A stretch of 64,000 nucleotides of DNA from positions 6,356,001 through 6,420,000 of the forward strand of contig NZ_LT629791.1 of assembly GCF_900105925.1 (NCBI RefSeq). Reading direction: 5' to 3'. This DNA comes from Jiangella alkaliphila (GTDB lineage: Bacteria; Actinomycetota; Actinomycetes; Jiangellales; Jiangellaceae). The notes under the pieces were generated by a model. The model did not search any database. It was not told the DNA's origin and saw only the letters and a program-made list of their open reading frames with translations. The position numbers were made by a program, and so were the translations under genes. The stretch's first letter is position 1; the number at the start of each line of letters is the position of its first letter. Of the stretch, positions 27,138 through 35,746 are shown piece by piece.

Positions 27138-27155
27138 CCATCCCCTCGTGGATGG
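27138..27155 (+). terminator. short hairpin after the ECF42 gene
   Basis: CCATCC-CCTCGT-GGATGG, a 6-bp stem and 6-base loop starting six bases after the sigma-factor stop codon. It is short and has no T-tract. Confidence 0.45.
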
Positions 27156-27239
27156 GCAGCGCCGTCGATAATAAGCTTGAGCACGCCCGCGAGTCTCGGG
27201 CTCCTGCCTGGGTCGACGGCTGGGGCCGGACGGTGACCA

Positions 27240-27683
27240 GTTCTGCCCGTCCTCCGGGCTCTGCGGCAGCCAACCGGCGTCGCTGAGCCGGCTGGTCACG
27301 CCGGCGCCGACCGGGTCGGCCTGCCGGGTGGGCAGGTCGGCGAGCCGCTTGCTGCCGGCGTCGGCGATGCGGTCCTTGACCTGGGCGGCGCTCCAGGTGT
27401 TCGTCCGCACCGGCGGGCCGAGCCACGCGCCGACCTGGCCGGCCCAGTCGATGATCGGACCCAGGGGCAGACAGGCCAGCATGAAGCGCTCGAGCCGAGG
27501 CACCGCGCGGTGCAGGACGAGCCCGGCGCCGACCAGCTGCCGGCCGTCGTACCAGCCGAGGGACTCGCTGCGCCACTCCGTCTTGACCCGGCTCCAGGCC
27601 GGAGTCTGCAGGAAGCAGACCGACCGCTGGGTGCGTACGAACGCCAGATGCTCGGTACAGACCGCCGTGCGGCACCGCGGCAT
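27240..27683 (-). pseudogene. FemAB/FemX-like peptidoglycan bridge enzyme, truncated
   Basis: The minus strand encodes the N-terminal acyltransferase part of a lipid-II aminoacyltransferase-like protein: SVCFLQTPAWSRVKTEWRSE, LGWYDGRQLVGAGLVLHRAV and LPLGPIIDWAGQVGAWLGPP. After SDAGWLPQSPEDGQ the homology stops and the frame drifts into the end of the sigma-factor gene. About the last 200 residues, including the second half of the fold, are missing. Confidence 0.6.
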
Positions 27684-27817
27684 GAAGCGCTCCGGTGGCG
27701 AGCGTCAGTGCGCCGCCATCGCCCGCGCGCTGCTCCGTTCAGTTCGCCGCCGCTGTCGAGGACGGACCGCGCGGATAGGGTGCACGGAGCGGTCAACGCC
27801 TCGAAGGGAGTACACCG

Positions 27818-28747
27818 ATGCCCCAGCGCGACGGATACATTCCCGGCGTCCCCTGCTGGGTGGAGCTGAGTGAGCCCGAACCTGAGGCGGCGCTCGAGTT
27901 CTACAGCGCGCTGTTCGGATGGGACTTCGAGGACGTGCTGCCGCCGACGTCGGAGGACAGGTACTGCATCGCGCGGGGCAGGGCGCCAGGCTCGTCGATC
28001 TTCGACACGTCGGGCGAGCTGCGCAGCGGCGACGTCGCGGCCATCCGTTCGATACCCCAGGGAGCGCCGCCGACGGCGATGTGGAGCACCTACTTCTGGG
28101 TCGACAGCGCCGACGAGGCCGCGGCCAAGGTCCGCGGTGCCGGCGGGGGCGTCGTGGCTGAGCCCTTCGACCTGCGCAGCGCGTGCCGGACGGCCGTCCT
28201 CACCGATCCCGAGGGCGCGGCGTTCTCCGTCTGGGAGGCGCGGGAGCACAACGGCGCGCGGCTGGTCAACGACCCAGGCGCAGTGGTCTTCAACAACCTC
28301 AACACCCGTGACGTCGAAGGGGCGCGATCATTCTACGGATCGGTCTTCGGGTGGCGGACGGCCGGTATCGGCGGCGGGGCCGAGGGGTGGACCCTGCCCG
28401 GATACGGCGACTGGCTCGAGCGCGAGCACCATCCGGGGTTGCGCCGGAACATGGCGGAGGCAGGAGCCCCGGAGGGGTTCGAAGACGTCGTCGGGAGCAT
28501 CATTCCGATCGCCGGCGACCAGCCCGATCTGCCGCCACACTGGAGCGTGACCTTCGCGACCGCCGACGCCGACGCCACGGCCGCGAAGGCCGCCGAACTC
28601 GGCGGACGGGTAATCGTCCCGCCGTTCGACGCGCCCTGGTCCACCGACACCTACACCATCCGCGTCACCGTCATCGGCGATCCGCAGGGCGCGACATTCA
28701 GCGCCAGCAAGTTCCTGCCGAAGACCAAGGAATCCTCCTACCCCTGA
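27818..28747 (+). CDS. two-domain VOC (glyoxalase/bleomycin-resistance-like) protein
   Basis: A 309-residue protein made of two VOC domains (about 8-120 and 135-300). Each has the pattern of a beta-strand, FYxxxFGW (EFYSALFGWDFE; SFYGSVFGWRTA) and a closing DPEGAAFSVWE or DPQGATFSASK. The family covers glyoxalases, dioxygenases and antibiotic-binding proteins; no catalytic identity can be assigned. The ATG has GGGAG upstream. It appears monocistronic. Confidence 0.88.
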   Translation: MPQRDGYIPGVPCWVELSEPEPEAALEFYSALFGWDFEDVLPPTSEDRYCIARGRAPGSSIFDTSGELRSGDVAAIRSIPQGAPPTAMWSTYFWVDSADEAAAKVRGAGGGVVAEPFDLRSACRTAVLTDPEGAAFSVWEAREHNGARLVNDPGAVVFNNLNTRDVEGARSFYGSVFGWRTAGIGGGAEGWTLPGYGDWLEREHHPGLRRNMAEAGAPEGFEDVVGSIIPIAGDQPDLPPHWSVTFATADADATAAKAAELGGRVIVPPFDAPWSTDTYTIRVTVIGDPQGATFSASKFLPKTKESSYP

Positions 28748-28768
28748 CCGAACAGTCCAGGCCGGCCG

Positions 28769-29075
28769 TCACCTCGCGGGATCGCCTGGCCAGAATGTCT
28801 GCGGGGAGGTGACGCCGACGAAGTCGATGCCGGCCAGTGCGCGTAGAGGTAGGCGGTTCCCCTGCGCGACGAACTGATCGATCACGCCGAGCGGCGCCAG
28901 GACCTCCAGCGTCCGCGGCTGAATGGCCAGCCCGCGACTCGTGCACCTGGTCGAGTGCGCGGTCGACGACCCGGAACCGCGCGCCATACCGCTCCAGGTG
29001 GCGGCCAGCGCCAGCCCGGTCGGCCCGGACCGGCGACGAGCAAGTCCAGCGCCTCGCCGTCACCGGAAGTGGCCA
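28769..29075 (-). pseudogene. FAD-dependent aromatic monooxygenase, N-terminal fragment
   Basis: Pieces in three frames join as LDLLVAGPG (FAD-binding start), LERYGARFRVVDRALDQVHE, then GLAIQPRTLEVLAPLGVIDQ and FVAQGNRLPLRALAG, the typical beginning of TfdB/PheA-like FAD monooxygenases. Only about the first 90 residues remain, with at least two frame breaks. Confidence 0.55.
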
Positions 29076-29460
29076 TGGCAGCAGCCTGCCACCTCGGGTG
29101 ACGGCCGGTGAAGGCGTCCCTGGAGTCGACGTCGGGGCGTTGCAGCGCGTTCAAGCGATGGTCGAGACAGCGCTCACCGGACAACACAGAGATCAGTGCG
29201 CCGTCTACACCTGCATTCGGGCGCCGCGGCGCGCGGTGACGCGGGTAGCGCCGGGGCGGCGCAACGGGGAAGTGCCACCCCGACCGGGCTGACGCTACAC
29301 CGGTCGGCCGGGCGCATGCGGCTGGCAAGCTGATGTCGTGCCGTCATCGACAGTTCGGGCCGCGACGCGGTCGGCCCGCCGGATGCGAACCGCGAGCTCG
29401 GATCGCGGCCGGCTGGCGGAGGCGGACCCGGTGGGCGGGCGGCTCCGCAGCGGAGGCAGG
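29076..29460. other. no recognised gene
   Basis: About 385 bases next to the monooxygenase fragment. Only Arg/Pro-rich chance frames are seen. The end holds GGAGG, the ribosome site of the small gene that follows. Confidence 0.45.
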
Positions 29461-29676
29461 ATGGATCATCACCAAGAGCGAGGAGAGGTTGTGGCTATCG
29501 GACACAAGCGGGCACAAGATCTCATCGTGCGCTGGAGGTTCGCCGGGCTGGACGATGTCGAGTTCGAGGTGATCACCGGTCGCACCTTCGCCAACGCTGC
29601 TGGGATGAGCTGGGATCAGCTCGACCAAGTGGAGGCACGGCTCAACGAGAAGAATCGCGCCGACGCCGAGCCGTAA
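29461..29676 (+). CDS. 71-residue hypothetical protein
   Basis: The ATG has GGAGG four bases before it. The product reads MDHHQERGEVVAIGHKRAQD, then VRWRFAGLDDVEFEVITGRT and SWDQLDQVEARLNEKNRADA. It has a predicted beta-rich start and a charged C-terminal helix, with no signal or membrane segment. I do not recognise it. It is flanked by degraded DNA and the IS3 element, so it may be an isolated survivor. Confidence 0.45.
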   Translation: MDHHQERGEVVAIGHKRAQDLIVRWRFAGLDDVEFEVITGRTFANAAGMSWDQLDQVEARLNEKNRADAEP

Positions 29677-30215
29677 CCTCCGGTCTCGGTGGGTGGTCCG
29701 TCTGCGGGTCCGCCATCACCCTGATCCGCCTGGCCGGATCGGCGTGCGCGGGCCTGCCGCTAAGCGCCAGCACGGACTGCGCGATGATGAGGACGTCCAG
29801 CGCGACGTTGGCCAACAGGCTCCGGATCCCGCATGTTGTCCCACCTCTGCCCCCGGTCACCGACGCACCCACCACGGCTGTTCCCGCTAGTCAACCCACG
29901 AGCCGCTGGTGACCGATGCTCTGACGATCGTCGCGGGTCGGTCAGCTGCAGGTGATCGCTCAGGTCGGGATGGTGTGGCGCCCGCGCGGCCGATGCCGTC
30001 AAGCTTGCGCGACGCCAACGGACGACCTCGCCTCGCAGGGGTTGGGACGGGGCCGCCTACATGCCCAATCGGCGCCAGGTGGGACTCCGGAGAGGGCCAA
30101 ACGATGGTTCCAGGTGTCTGATCAGGCCGTCAAGGGCACCCGTACTGGCCATCATGTGGGGCTCCCGGGGAGCCGTTGGGATCGAGTGCATGCGCCGCGC
30201 AGGATCGCTCATGAG
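29677..30215. other. no recognised gene
   Basis: About 540 bases up to the IS3 target duplication. A minus-strand frame contains SLLANVALDVLIIAQSVLAL, a possible membrane segment, but has no credible start or family. Treated as non-coding. Confidence 0.4.
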
Positions 30216-30218
30216 CCA

Positions 30219-30242
30219 TGAGCTTCCCCCAAATCGTGGAGG
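30219..30242. repeat. IS3 terminal inverted repeat, orfB side
   Basis: Begins TGAGCTTCCCCC and ends GTGGAGG; matches the other end over most of its length, with one extra base there. Confidence 0.8.
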
Positions 30243-30250
30243 GTTTCCCT

Positions 30251-31155
30251 TTACGCTGCTTCCAGCATAGCGGAGTTCTCGTAGTCGATGGGTGATTTCA
30301 TGCCGCACGAACTGTGACGCCGACGACAATTATAGAAATCTACGACCCAGTCGATAATGACGCGTTTCGCTTCGTCGCGGGTCGTAAAGTGGTGCCGCGA
30401 CAATACCTCGTGTTCCAGGGTGGAGAAGAACGATTCCGCGGCGGCGTTGTCGAAACACGACCCGACCCTTCCCATCGACTGGGTGATCTTCAGATCACGG
30501 CAGAGTTCGGTGAAGTCGTGCGCGGTGTAGGTGGACCCGCGGTCGGTGTGGAAGACCACCCCGGCCACGACCCCGCCACGGGCAGCGACGGCCATCTTGA
30601 TGGTGTCAGCTGCCAGGACGGCATCCGGGTGCGGGCTGGTGGCGTAGCCGAGCAGCCGCCGGGAGAACAGGTCGATCGCCGTGGACAGATACAACTTGCC
30701 CTCGTCGGTGGGTATCTCGGTCATGTCGCCGACCCACCGACAGTTCGGTGCTTCGGCGGTGAAGTCACGATTCACCAGATCAGCGAACGGGATCGCCCGC
30801 TTATCCGGGCGGGTGGTGTTCTTCCGCCGTTTCTTCGCCCGCGCGACCAGGCTCTGTCGTTTCATCGAATCGGCGACCGTCTTCTCACCCACCGTCCAGC
30901 CGGCCTCACGCAGATCGGCGTGAATACGCGGCGATCCGTGCAATTCACGCGACTCGGTGAACGCCTTCTTCACGGCGGCGTCGAGCTCGTCGCGGCGCTG
31001 CTGCCTGGGTGTGTGGGTGGCCGGTCGTGCCACTTGTAGAACCACGACTGCGACACCTCCAACGCCCGGCACGTCACCGCGTGCGGTACCTGGTGGCTGG
31101 TCCTCTGGTCGGCGATGAACGCAGCCAGGCTCACCGCGTCGCCTCCTTCACCCAC
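30251..31155 (-). pseudogene. IS3 transposase orfB (DDE integrase domain), frameshifted
   Basis: The first part ([32 protein letters not shown]) and the main part (PRQQRRDELDAAVKKAFTES onward) are in different frames; one base is missing near 31025. The catalytic core is present: Asp in WVGDMTEIPTDEGKLYLSTA, Asp in VFHTDRGSTYTAHDF and Glu in DNAAAESFFSTLEHE. As in the family it overlaps orfA and would normally be made as an OrfAB fusion by -1 frameshifting. This extra break should prevent a full transposase. Confidence 0.75.
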
Positions 31156-31427
31156 AGGACCACGGATCGCTTGAGCACGTCACGCTCCATCCGCAACTCC
31201 GCGACCTCGCTGCGCAACCGGGCCAGCTCGGCCCGATCGTCGCTGGTCAGGCCATCGGCCTCGCCGCGCTCGACCCGGTCCTTCTTCACCCAGTTACGCA
31301 GCGTCTCCGACCCGATCCCCAGGTCACGAGCGACCTGCGCGATCGGCTTGTTCGTCTCCCGAACGATCCGAACAGCTCCCTCACGGAACTCCGGATCGAA
31401 CTTTCGTCTCGTCTCAGGCATCGCCAC
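31131..31427 (-). CDS. IS3 transposase orfA (helix-turn-helix)
   Basis: A 98-residue protein starting [20 protein letters not shown]. The HTH ([20 protein letters not shown]) binds the element ends, and a C-terminal leucine-rich helix ([20 protein letters not shown]) serves multimerisation. It is intact and overlaps orfB by 25 bases. OrfA alone usually dampens transposition. Confidence 0.88.
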   Translation of the reverse strand: MAMPETRRKFDPEFREGAVRIVRETNKPIAQVARDLGIGSETLRNWVKKDRVERGEADGLTSDDRAELARLRSEVAELRMERDVLKRSVVLWVKEATR

Positions 31428-31442
31428 TCCTTATAGCCGATG

Positions 31443-31467
31443 CCTCCACACTTCGGGGGGAACCTCA
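31443..31467. repeat. IS3 terminal inverted repeat, orfA side
   Basis: On the minus strand starts TGAGGTTCCCCCC and ends GTGTGGAGG; partner of the repeat at the other end. Confidence 0.8.
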
Positions 31468-31675
31468 CCACACGCCACCGGACCGGTCGGGGCGGCTCCT
31501 CGATTGGCGACAGTTCTCCATCGAGATGGTGTCCCAGCTGACCTCGGATTGTGGCCACCGTCGTCGTTGTGGAGCGTGGCGGTGGCGGTGCACGTTGGCA
31601 CCGAGGTGCGTCCAGACGTTGGACCTTGGTCGGATGGGGAGGGTCGAGGAAGGCTGCCGGGCCGCAACCTGCATT

Positions 31676-33004
31676 TCATTGCGGTGGTGTGTCGGTTCGT
31701 TCCCGCGCCTGAGCGGTGGGTTGTTGCTGCGGTGGCGGCGTGGTGGGGTACACCCGGCTGACGTTTCGTTCTCTCTTCGCCTCGTAGAGTGCCGCATCGG
31801 CGGCGGCGACGAGGTCATCGACGGTGGTGGAGGTGTCCGGAATGTGGTGGACGCCGCCGATGGAGGCCGTGATGGTCACCGGGTCCGCGGTTTCGGTGGA
31901 TGGGGCGTCCAGGATGATGGCCTGGATGCGGAGCCGGATCCGTTCGGCGATGCGCTGCAGGCTCTGGTCGCTGTCGATGTCGGCGACGACCACAGTGAAC
32001 TCTTCGCCGCCCCACCGGCCGCAGGCGTCGAGTTCGCGCACCTCGCCGCGCAGCTCGTCGGCGACGGCCCGTAGTACCTGGTCGCCGAACAGGTGGCCGT
32101 GGGTGTCGTTGATCTTCTTGAAGTGGTCGAGGTCGACCATGAGCAGGCCGATGCCGGTACCGGCGTCTTGTGCGCGGACCAGCAGCTGCTCGGCGTGGTG
32201 GTGCCAGCGGGCGGCGGTGGCCAGGCCGGTCTTCGCGTCGATGCTAGCGGCCTTCTCCAGGCCGGTGACGAGGCTGGCGCGGTGCAGTGCCGCGATGACG
32301 ACCAGGACAGCCGGCATCGCCACGGGTGTGGTCATGATGGTGATGGCGACGAGCACGCCGAGCGCGGCCGCGCCGGCTTCGAGTATCTGGCCGGAGAGGT
32401 CGGAGAACAGGTCACGGGCAGAGGTGGTGGGGTTGTGGGTGGCGATCGCGGCCACGATGAGGCCGAAGTTGACGGCCCAGGCGAGGGTGGCGGCCAGGGC
32501 GATGACGCCGAACTCCACGGCCGTGGCGGGCAGGCCAGGGTAGGTGCCCAGGCCGGTGGAGAGGATCATGATGGCGAGGCTGGTGCCGAGCAGGATGGTC
32601 GCAGTCGTGTAGACGGCCCGGTACGGAGGAGTCCGTCGACGCTTGACGCGATCCCAGAGCAGCACGTTCGTCAGAATCACCATGGCCAGGGCCAGTACCG
32701 GCGGGAGCACGATGGTGGTGGCCATGACCCACACGGCGGCGGAATCGATGTGGGCGACAGCGGGCGCATGCGCGACCGCGCGGCGTTGCTCGACGTGCCG
32801 GGTGAGCTCGGTGGCCGCCCAGGCACATCCGGCGAGCACTCCGAAGCGGATCAGGTCGTCCTGCCCGATCGAGACCGGGACGAGGATTACCGTCACGCAG
32901 CCGACCGCGACCGCCATTGCATTGACGGCCAGAATGAGGATCCGGCTCGGCCGGGGCGTGCGCCACAGCGCCCAGCCCTGGAGCCAAGATCGCCATCGGT
33001 GCAA
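31676..33004 (-). CDS. membrane diguanylate cyclase (GGDEF)
   Basis: 442 residues from a TTG start with GGAGG four bases upstream; an in-frame GTG at 33079 is an alternative. The N-terminal half has about 6-8 membrane helices (ILILAVNAMAVAVGCVTVIL, AVWVMATTIVLPPVLALAMV). The cytoplasmic GGDEF domain has the intact active motif GRWGGEEF and an inhibitory-site RELD five residues before it, plus VDLDHFKKINDTHGHLFGDQ. It should make c-di-GMP in response to an unknown membrane signal and limit itself by product feedback. Its start faces the mini-ORF array. Confidence 0.9.
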   Translation of the reverse strand: MHRWRSWLQGWALWRTPRPSRILILAVNAMAVAVGCVTVILVPVSIGQDDLIRFGVLAGCAWAATELTRHVEQRRAVAHAPAVAHIDSAAVWVMATTIVLPPVLALAMVILTNVLLWDRVKRRRTPPYRAVYTTATILLGTSLAIMILSTGLGTYPGLPATAVEFGVIALAATLAWAVNFGLIVAAIATHNPTTSARDLFSDLSGQILEAGAAALGVLVAITIMTTPVAMPAVLVVIAALHRASLVTGLEKAASIDAKTGLATAARWHHHAEQLLVRAQDAGTGIGLLMVDLDHFKKINDTHGHLFGDQVLRAVADELRGEVRELDACGRWGGEEFTVVVADIDSDQSLQRIAERIRLRIQAIILDAPSTETADPVTITASIGGVHHIPDTSTTVDDLVAAADAALYEAKRERNVSRVYPTTPPPQQQPTAQARERTDTPPQ

Positions 33005-33224
33005 GGTTCCTCCGCCCGGTGGGGCTCCGCCAACCCAATGTGAGGACGTGCGGCACAGTGTAACCAACACGTAGGGCACAAAATAGACAAGGGTGGCGCA
33101 GTCGGCCGGTTACGGCTTGCTACCACGGTTGGGGGCGAAGGTGCGAACACCGAGTTGCTCGCCAGGTCCACTACGGACCGAGCCGACGCCTGCCCAGTCT
33201 CGATGTCGAGGGGAGGGCTTCGCC

Positions 33225-33248
33225 ATGCGCGGTAACAGCTGGGACTGA
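33225..33248 (+). CDS. mini-ORF A, peptide MRGNSWD
   Basis: ATG CGC GGT AAC AGC TGG GAC then TGA. GGAGGG lies seven bases before the ATG. First of three copies coding the same heptapeptide. A reading frame this short would be ignored alone, but the copies differ only at silent positions or at ATG/GTG start codons, which indicates selection on the peptide. It could be a signalling peptide or a minimal precursor of a modified peptide; no modification enzyme is adjacent. Confidence 0.6.
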   Translation: MRGNSWD

Positions 33249-33300
33249 CGGATGAGTCGCGATAGTGATCCAGGACGACGATGCCGAGGAGGTGAGCAGC

Positions 33301-33324
33301 GTGCGCGGAAACAGCTGGGACTGA
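33301..33324 (+). CDS. mini-ORF B, peptide MRGNSWD
   Basis: GTG CGC GGA AAC AGC TGG GAC then TGA, with GGAGG eight bases upstream. Differs from copy A at the start codon and one silent base. Confidence 0.6.
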   Translation: MRGNSWD

Positions 33325-33377
33325 CGGGTGAATGACGATGTTGGTCCACAACGACGATGCCGGGGGAGGTGAGCACG

Positions 33378-33401
33378 GTGCGCGGCAACTCCTGGGACTG
33401 A
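33378..33401 (+). CDS. mini-ORF C, peptide MRGNSWD
   Basis: GTG CGC GGC AAC TCC TGG GAC then TGA, with GGAGG eight bases upstream. Against copy B it has a silent Gly change and a double change AGC to TCC that keeps serine, a path that normally passes through a non-serine codon; this is the best single sign of peptide-level selection. Confidence 0.6.
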   Translation: MRGNSWD

Positions 33402-33420
33402 TGCACCCGAGGTGCGTTCC

Positions 33421-33437
33421 TGCCGATTGAGTCGGCA
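33421..33437. terminator. hairpin between the mini-ORF array and the MFS gene
   Basis: TGCCGA-TTGAG-TCGGCA, a 6-bp stem with 5-base loop, lies 20 bases after the last mini-ORF and one base before the stop codon side of the oppositely oriented MFS gene. It could end transcripts from both sides. Confidence 0.5.
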
Positions 33438-33438
33438 A

Positions 33439-34683
33439 CTACGGCGTGAGTGGCTCCGGGCTGGCCGAGACCGCACGCCGCCACCGGTGGACCGCCACGG
33501 CGGTCACCACGGTGCCTGCCGCTGCGGCGGCGCCGACGATTGCTGCTGCGTTGGCGAATTGCGCCAGCAGTCCTGCGGCGACGATCGCCAGGCCTTGTGC
33601 TGCCCGCAGCCCGGCGACGGCGACGCCGATCGCCTGCCCGCGGCTCTCCGCCGGCGCCAGGCGAACGTAGGTGGACTGGGCGACGATGTCGTGTGCTGAG
33701 AGCACTCCGCTCAACGTCCACAGCACCACCGTCACGGCGAGGCCTGGCGCCCATCCGGTCGGCAGCAGGATCAGGCTGCTGCCGATGGCCATTGGCCCAA
33801 GCAGCGCGAGACGCCGCTGCGGGCCGAGAAATCGCAGGGCGATCATGCCGAGCACGGTCCCGACCGGGTTGGCCGCCAGCAGCCAACCCACCGAGGCCGT
33901 GCCGCCGCCGAGCTGGTCACCGAATGGCACCGCCAAACCCTCGGGAACAGCGTAGAAGCCGCTGCAGCAGGCGACCGCCAACAGTGTGCGCAGGCGTGCG
34001 TCGCCGGCGACCACAGCCCACCCCGCACGCACCGTCGCCCAGTACCCGGGAACCGGTGGCCCCGCCTCGGCACCCCGCGTCCCAGCCACCGCCGCCGGCC
34101 TGTACAGCTGGATGCCCAGCCGGATGATCGCAGCCGACACCACGAACGTGACGACATCGACGAGCAGGGCCGCGCTCGTGCCGAACTCGGCCACCAGAGC
34201 GGCGCCGGCGCCGAACCCGATGGCGAAGGACGCCTGCGAGGTCATCGACACCAGTGCGAGGCCTGCGGTGAGCTGGTCCCCGGGCAGCATGTCCGCGAGT
34301 ACCGACTGTCGGGCGCTGGCGAACGGGCTCGCCGCGGCCTGTACCGCGAACAGCAGCGTCGCCTGCGCCAGCAGCGGCATTCCCGGGACCGCCATGACAG
34401 CCACCAGCGCGGCCCGGGCCAGATCGGTGGACACCATGACGGTACGCCGCGGAAACCGATCCGCCAGACCGGCCAGCGCGGCGCCGCCGACGAAGTCGGG
34501 CAGATAGGTCAGGGCGTACGTCAACGCGGTGAGTCCGGCAGAGTTCGTGCGCTCATAGACCAGCACCGTTAACGCCACGCGGGCCAGCTGATCTCCGACC
34601 ACTGAGAGCACGTGTGCCACCCACAGCCGGCGAAACTGCGGCACGGCAAGCACCTGGGCGAAAGAGGCCGGCGAGTCGGACAT
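33439..34683 (-). CDS. MFS transporter (drug/siderophore-exporter-like)
   Basis: 414 residues from the ATG MSDSPASFAQVL; an ATG ten codons upstream is possible. About 12 membrane helices, with the first-loop motif GLADRFPRRTVMVSTDLARA typical of MFS_3/EntS-like exporters and a mid-protein cytoplasmic loop (GTRGAEAGPPVPGYWAT). It is probably a proton-driven exporter of a small molecule. It converges on the mini-ORF array; whether it exports their product is speculation. Confidence 0.88.
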   Translation of the reverse strand: MSDSPASFAQVLAVPQFRRLWVAHVLSVVGDQLARVALTVLVYERTNSAGLTALTYALTYLPDFVGGAALAGLADRFPRRTVMVSTDLARAALVAVMAVPGMPLLAQATLLFAVQAAASPFASARQSVLADMLPGDQLTAGLALVSMTSQASFAIGFGAGAALVAEFGTSAALLVDVVTFVVSAAIIRLGIQLYRPAAVAGTRGAEAGPPVPGYWATVRAGWAVVAGDARLRTLLAVACCSGFYAVPEGLAVPFGDQLGGGTASVGWLLAANPVGTVLGMIALRFLGPQRRLALLGPMAIGSSLILLPTGWAPGLAVTVVLWTLSGVLSAHDIVAQSTYVRLAPAESRGQAIGVAVAGLRAAQGLAIVAAGLLAQFANAAAIVGAAAAAGTVVTAVAVHRWRRAVSASPEPLTP

Positions 34684-34713
34684 CGTGGCACGAGTGTGCC
34701 CGACCACAGACAT

Positions 34714-35177
34714 TGCGCGCAGTGAGGGGGTGGGTGTCGCGGCAGGTCACTCCTACGGTGCTCCCGCGCGTCGACGAGCCGCCAGCATCTGCTGGATGAC
34801 GCCAGCCGGCAGCCCGCAGTTCGGTCAGGGTTGGTCGCGCTCGTAGGCCTTGCGGATCATTCGCTCTGTCAGATCGCAGCCCGGCCAGTAGATCAGCTTG
34901 ACCCGGCTGTGCATCGCTCGGAGGCGCCGCATCGGGCAGCAGGCCTGCCAGCGACACCTCCAGGCCAGAAGCCTGCCGGCCACGTGAGGAGCAACGCACG
35001 GGTCCACAGATGAGAGTGCGCTAGGTTCATCTCGTGACAGATAGGAACTAGCGTGCCCGTGGGCACCTTCACATGAACGGCTCGTACATGAGGCGAGGGC
35101 TCGGCGAGCGTCCCCGACACTCATCCTCTCGGCGAGCGCCAGCATGCCCAGCAGGTGGCGTGTCTGCCTCCGACGGA
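34714..35177. other. no recognised gene
   Basis: About 460 bases between the MFS start and the RHH-like gene end. A minus-strand frame ends VKLIYWPGCDLTERMIRKAY and a stop at 34825, which might be a protein tail, but no start or family is evident. Confidence 0.4.
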
Positions 35178-35702
35178 TTACTGGTGCTGACCGAGTCCGG
35201 TTGCGACCAAGCGGCGCACGGCTTCGGCCCGGGAGCAGCCCTGCTTCTCAGCGAACACGTCGACGCTGGGTAACAGGTCGCCCAGCCGCACCTGTACCCG
35301 ACCACCGATCTCTGGACGGCCAGGTCCCTGTTCGGCCGGCAGGTCACCGAAGAACTGCTCGGCTCGATCGCTGTGACCGTTGCTGTTGAGCCAGTCCAGC
35401 GCCTCCTCGTCAATCAGGAAGCGATACCGCGGGGGGGCGAGCGGCGAGGCGTCGCGCTCACCGACCCATCGTCCGCGCTCGTCGGTCTGCCAGGCCACCT
35501 TGTGCACCCATTGGCCGCCCTCGGTCCGGTAAAGCGTTTCAATGACTCCTCGCGCGGATCCGCCCTGACGTTGCAGATCTGCGTAGCGCTGGGCGGTCAT
35601 GGGGTTGGCCTCGACGATGGCCTCGGCGCGATCAGGGGAGAACCACCCCTCCGCCACAGCCGACTGGTTGTCGCGGTACCGGTACACAGTGACTCGGGAC
35701 AT
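35178..35702 (-). CDS. 174-residue protein with ribbon-helix-helix-like C-terminus
   Basis: The N-terminal 100 residues (MSRVTVYRYRDNQSAVAEGW, then a WVGERD and RYRFLIDEEALDWLNSN part) match no family I know. The last 45 residues, GGRVQVRLGDLLPSVDVFAE and SRAEAVRRLVATGL, have the strand-helix-helix pattern of CopG/MetJ-like DNA-binding domains. A strong GGGAGGGG site precedes the ATG, and a good promoter lies just upstream. It is a stand-alone gene; a regulator or antitoxin role is possible but no toxin is seen beside it. Confidence 0.65.
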   Translation of the reverse strand: MSRVTVYRYRDNQSAVAEGWFSPDRAEAIVEANPMTAQRYADLQRQGGSARGVIETLYRTEGGQWVHKVAWQTDERGRWVGERDASPLAPPRYRFLIDEEALDWLNSNGHSDRAEQFFGDLPAEQGPGRPEIGGRVQVRLGDLLPSVDVFAEKQGCSRAEAVRRLVATGLGQHQ

Positions 35703-35713
35703 CGGGTTCCCCT

Positions 35714-35742
35714 CCCATAGAAGCGTTAAGCGATGTCGTCAA
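35714..35742 (-). promoter_or_regulatory. housekeeping-type promoter of the RHH-like gene
   Basis: On the minus strand TTGACG (35742-35737), 17 bases, TATGGG (35719-35714), giving a start point just ahead of the ribosome site. Confidence 0.55.
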
Positions 35743-35746
35743 TCTA

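Larger units (their letters stand above)
30216..31470 (-). mobile_element. IS3-family insertion sequence with 3-bp target duplication
   Basis: 1249 bp between imperfect inverted repeats (30219-30242 and 31443-31467), with the trinucleotide CCA on both outer sides (30216-30218, 31468-31470), as IS3 elements make. It carries overlapping orfA and orfB on the minus strand. orfB has a frame break, so this copy is probably not autonomous. The intact ends and duplication suggest a fairly recent insertion. Confidence 0.85.
33201..33405 (+). repeat. tandem array of three ~76-bp units carrying mini-ORFs
   Basis: Units begin near 33201, 33276 and 33352 (period 75-77 bases; the third is partial). Each holds a GGAGG ribosome site and a 7-codon ORF. 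Between units the spacer has changed at many places, while the short ORF changes only silently. This is not a CRISPR: unit bodies are repeated, not just short ends, and there are no unique spacers. Confidence 0.8.

Noticed and set aside
27138..27143. CCATCC as a SigK-like -35
   Set aside because: Part of a terminator hairpin; no -10 partner and no gene follows on that strand.
29642..29875. Small membrane protein on the minus strand (SLLANVALDVLIIAQSVLAL)
   Set aside because: No ribosome site, Arg-rich remainder, no family; more likely chance.
33201..33405. Possible CRISPR array
   Set aside because: Only three units, the repeated part is nearly the whole unit, the divergent parts are related to each other, and there are no cas genes.
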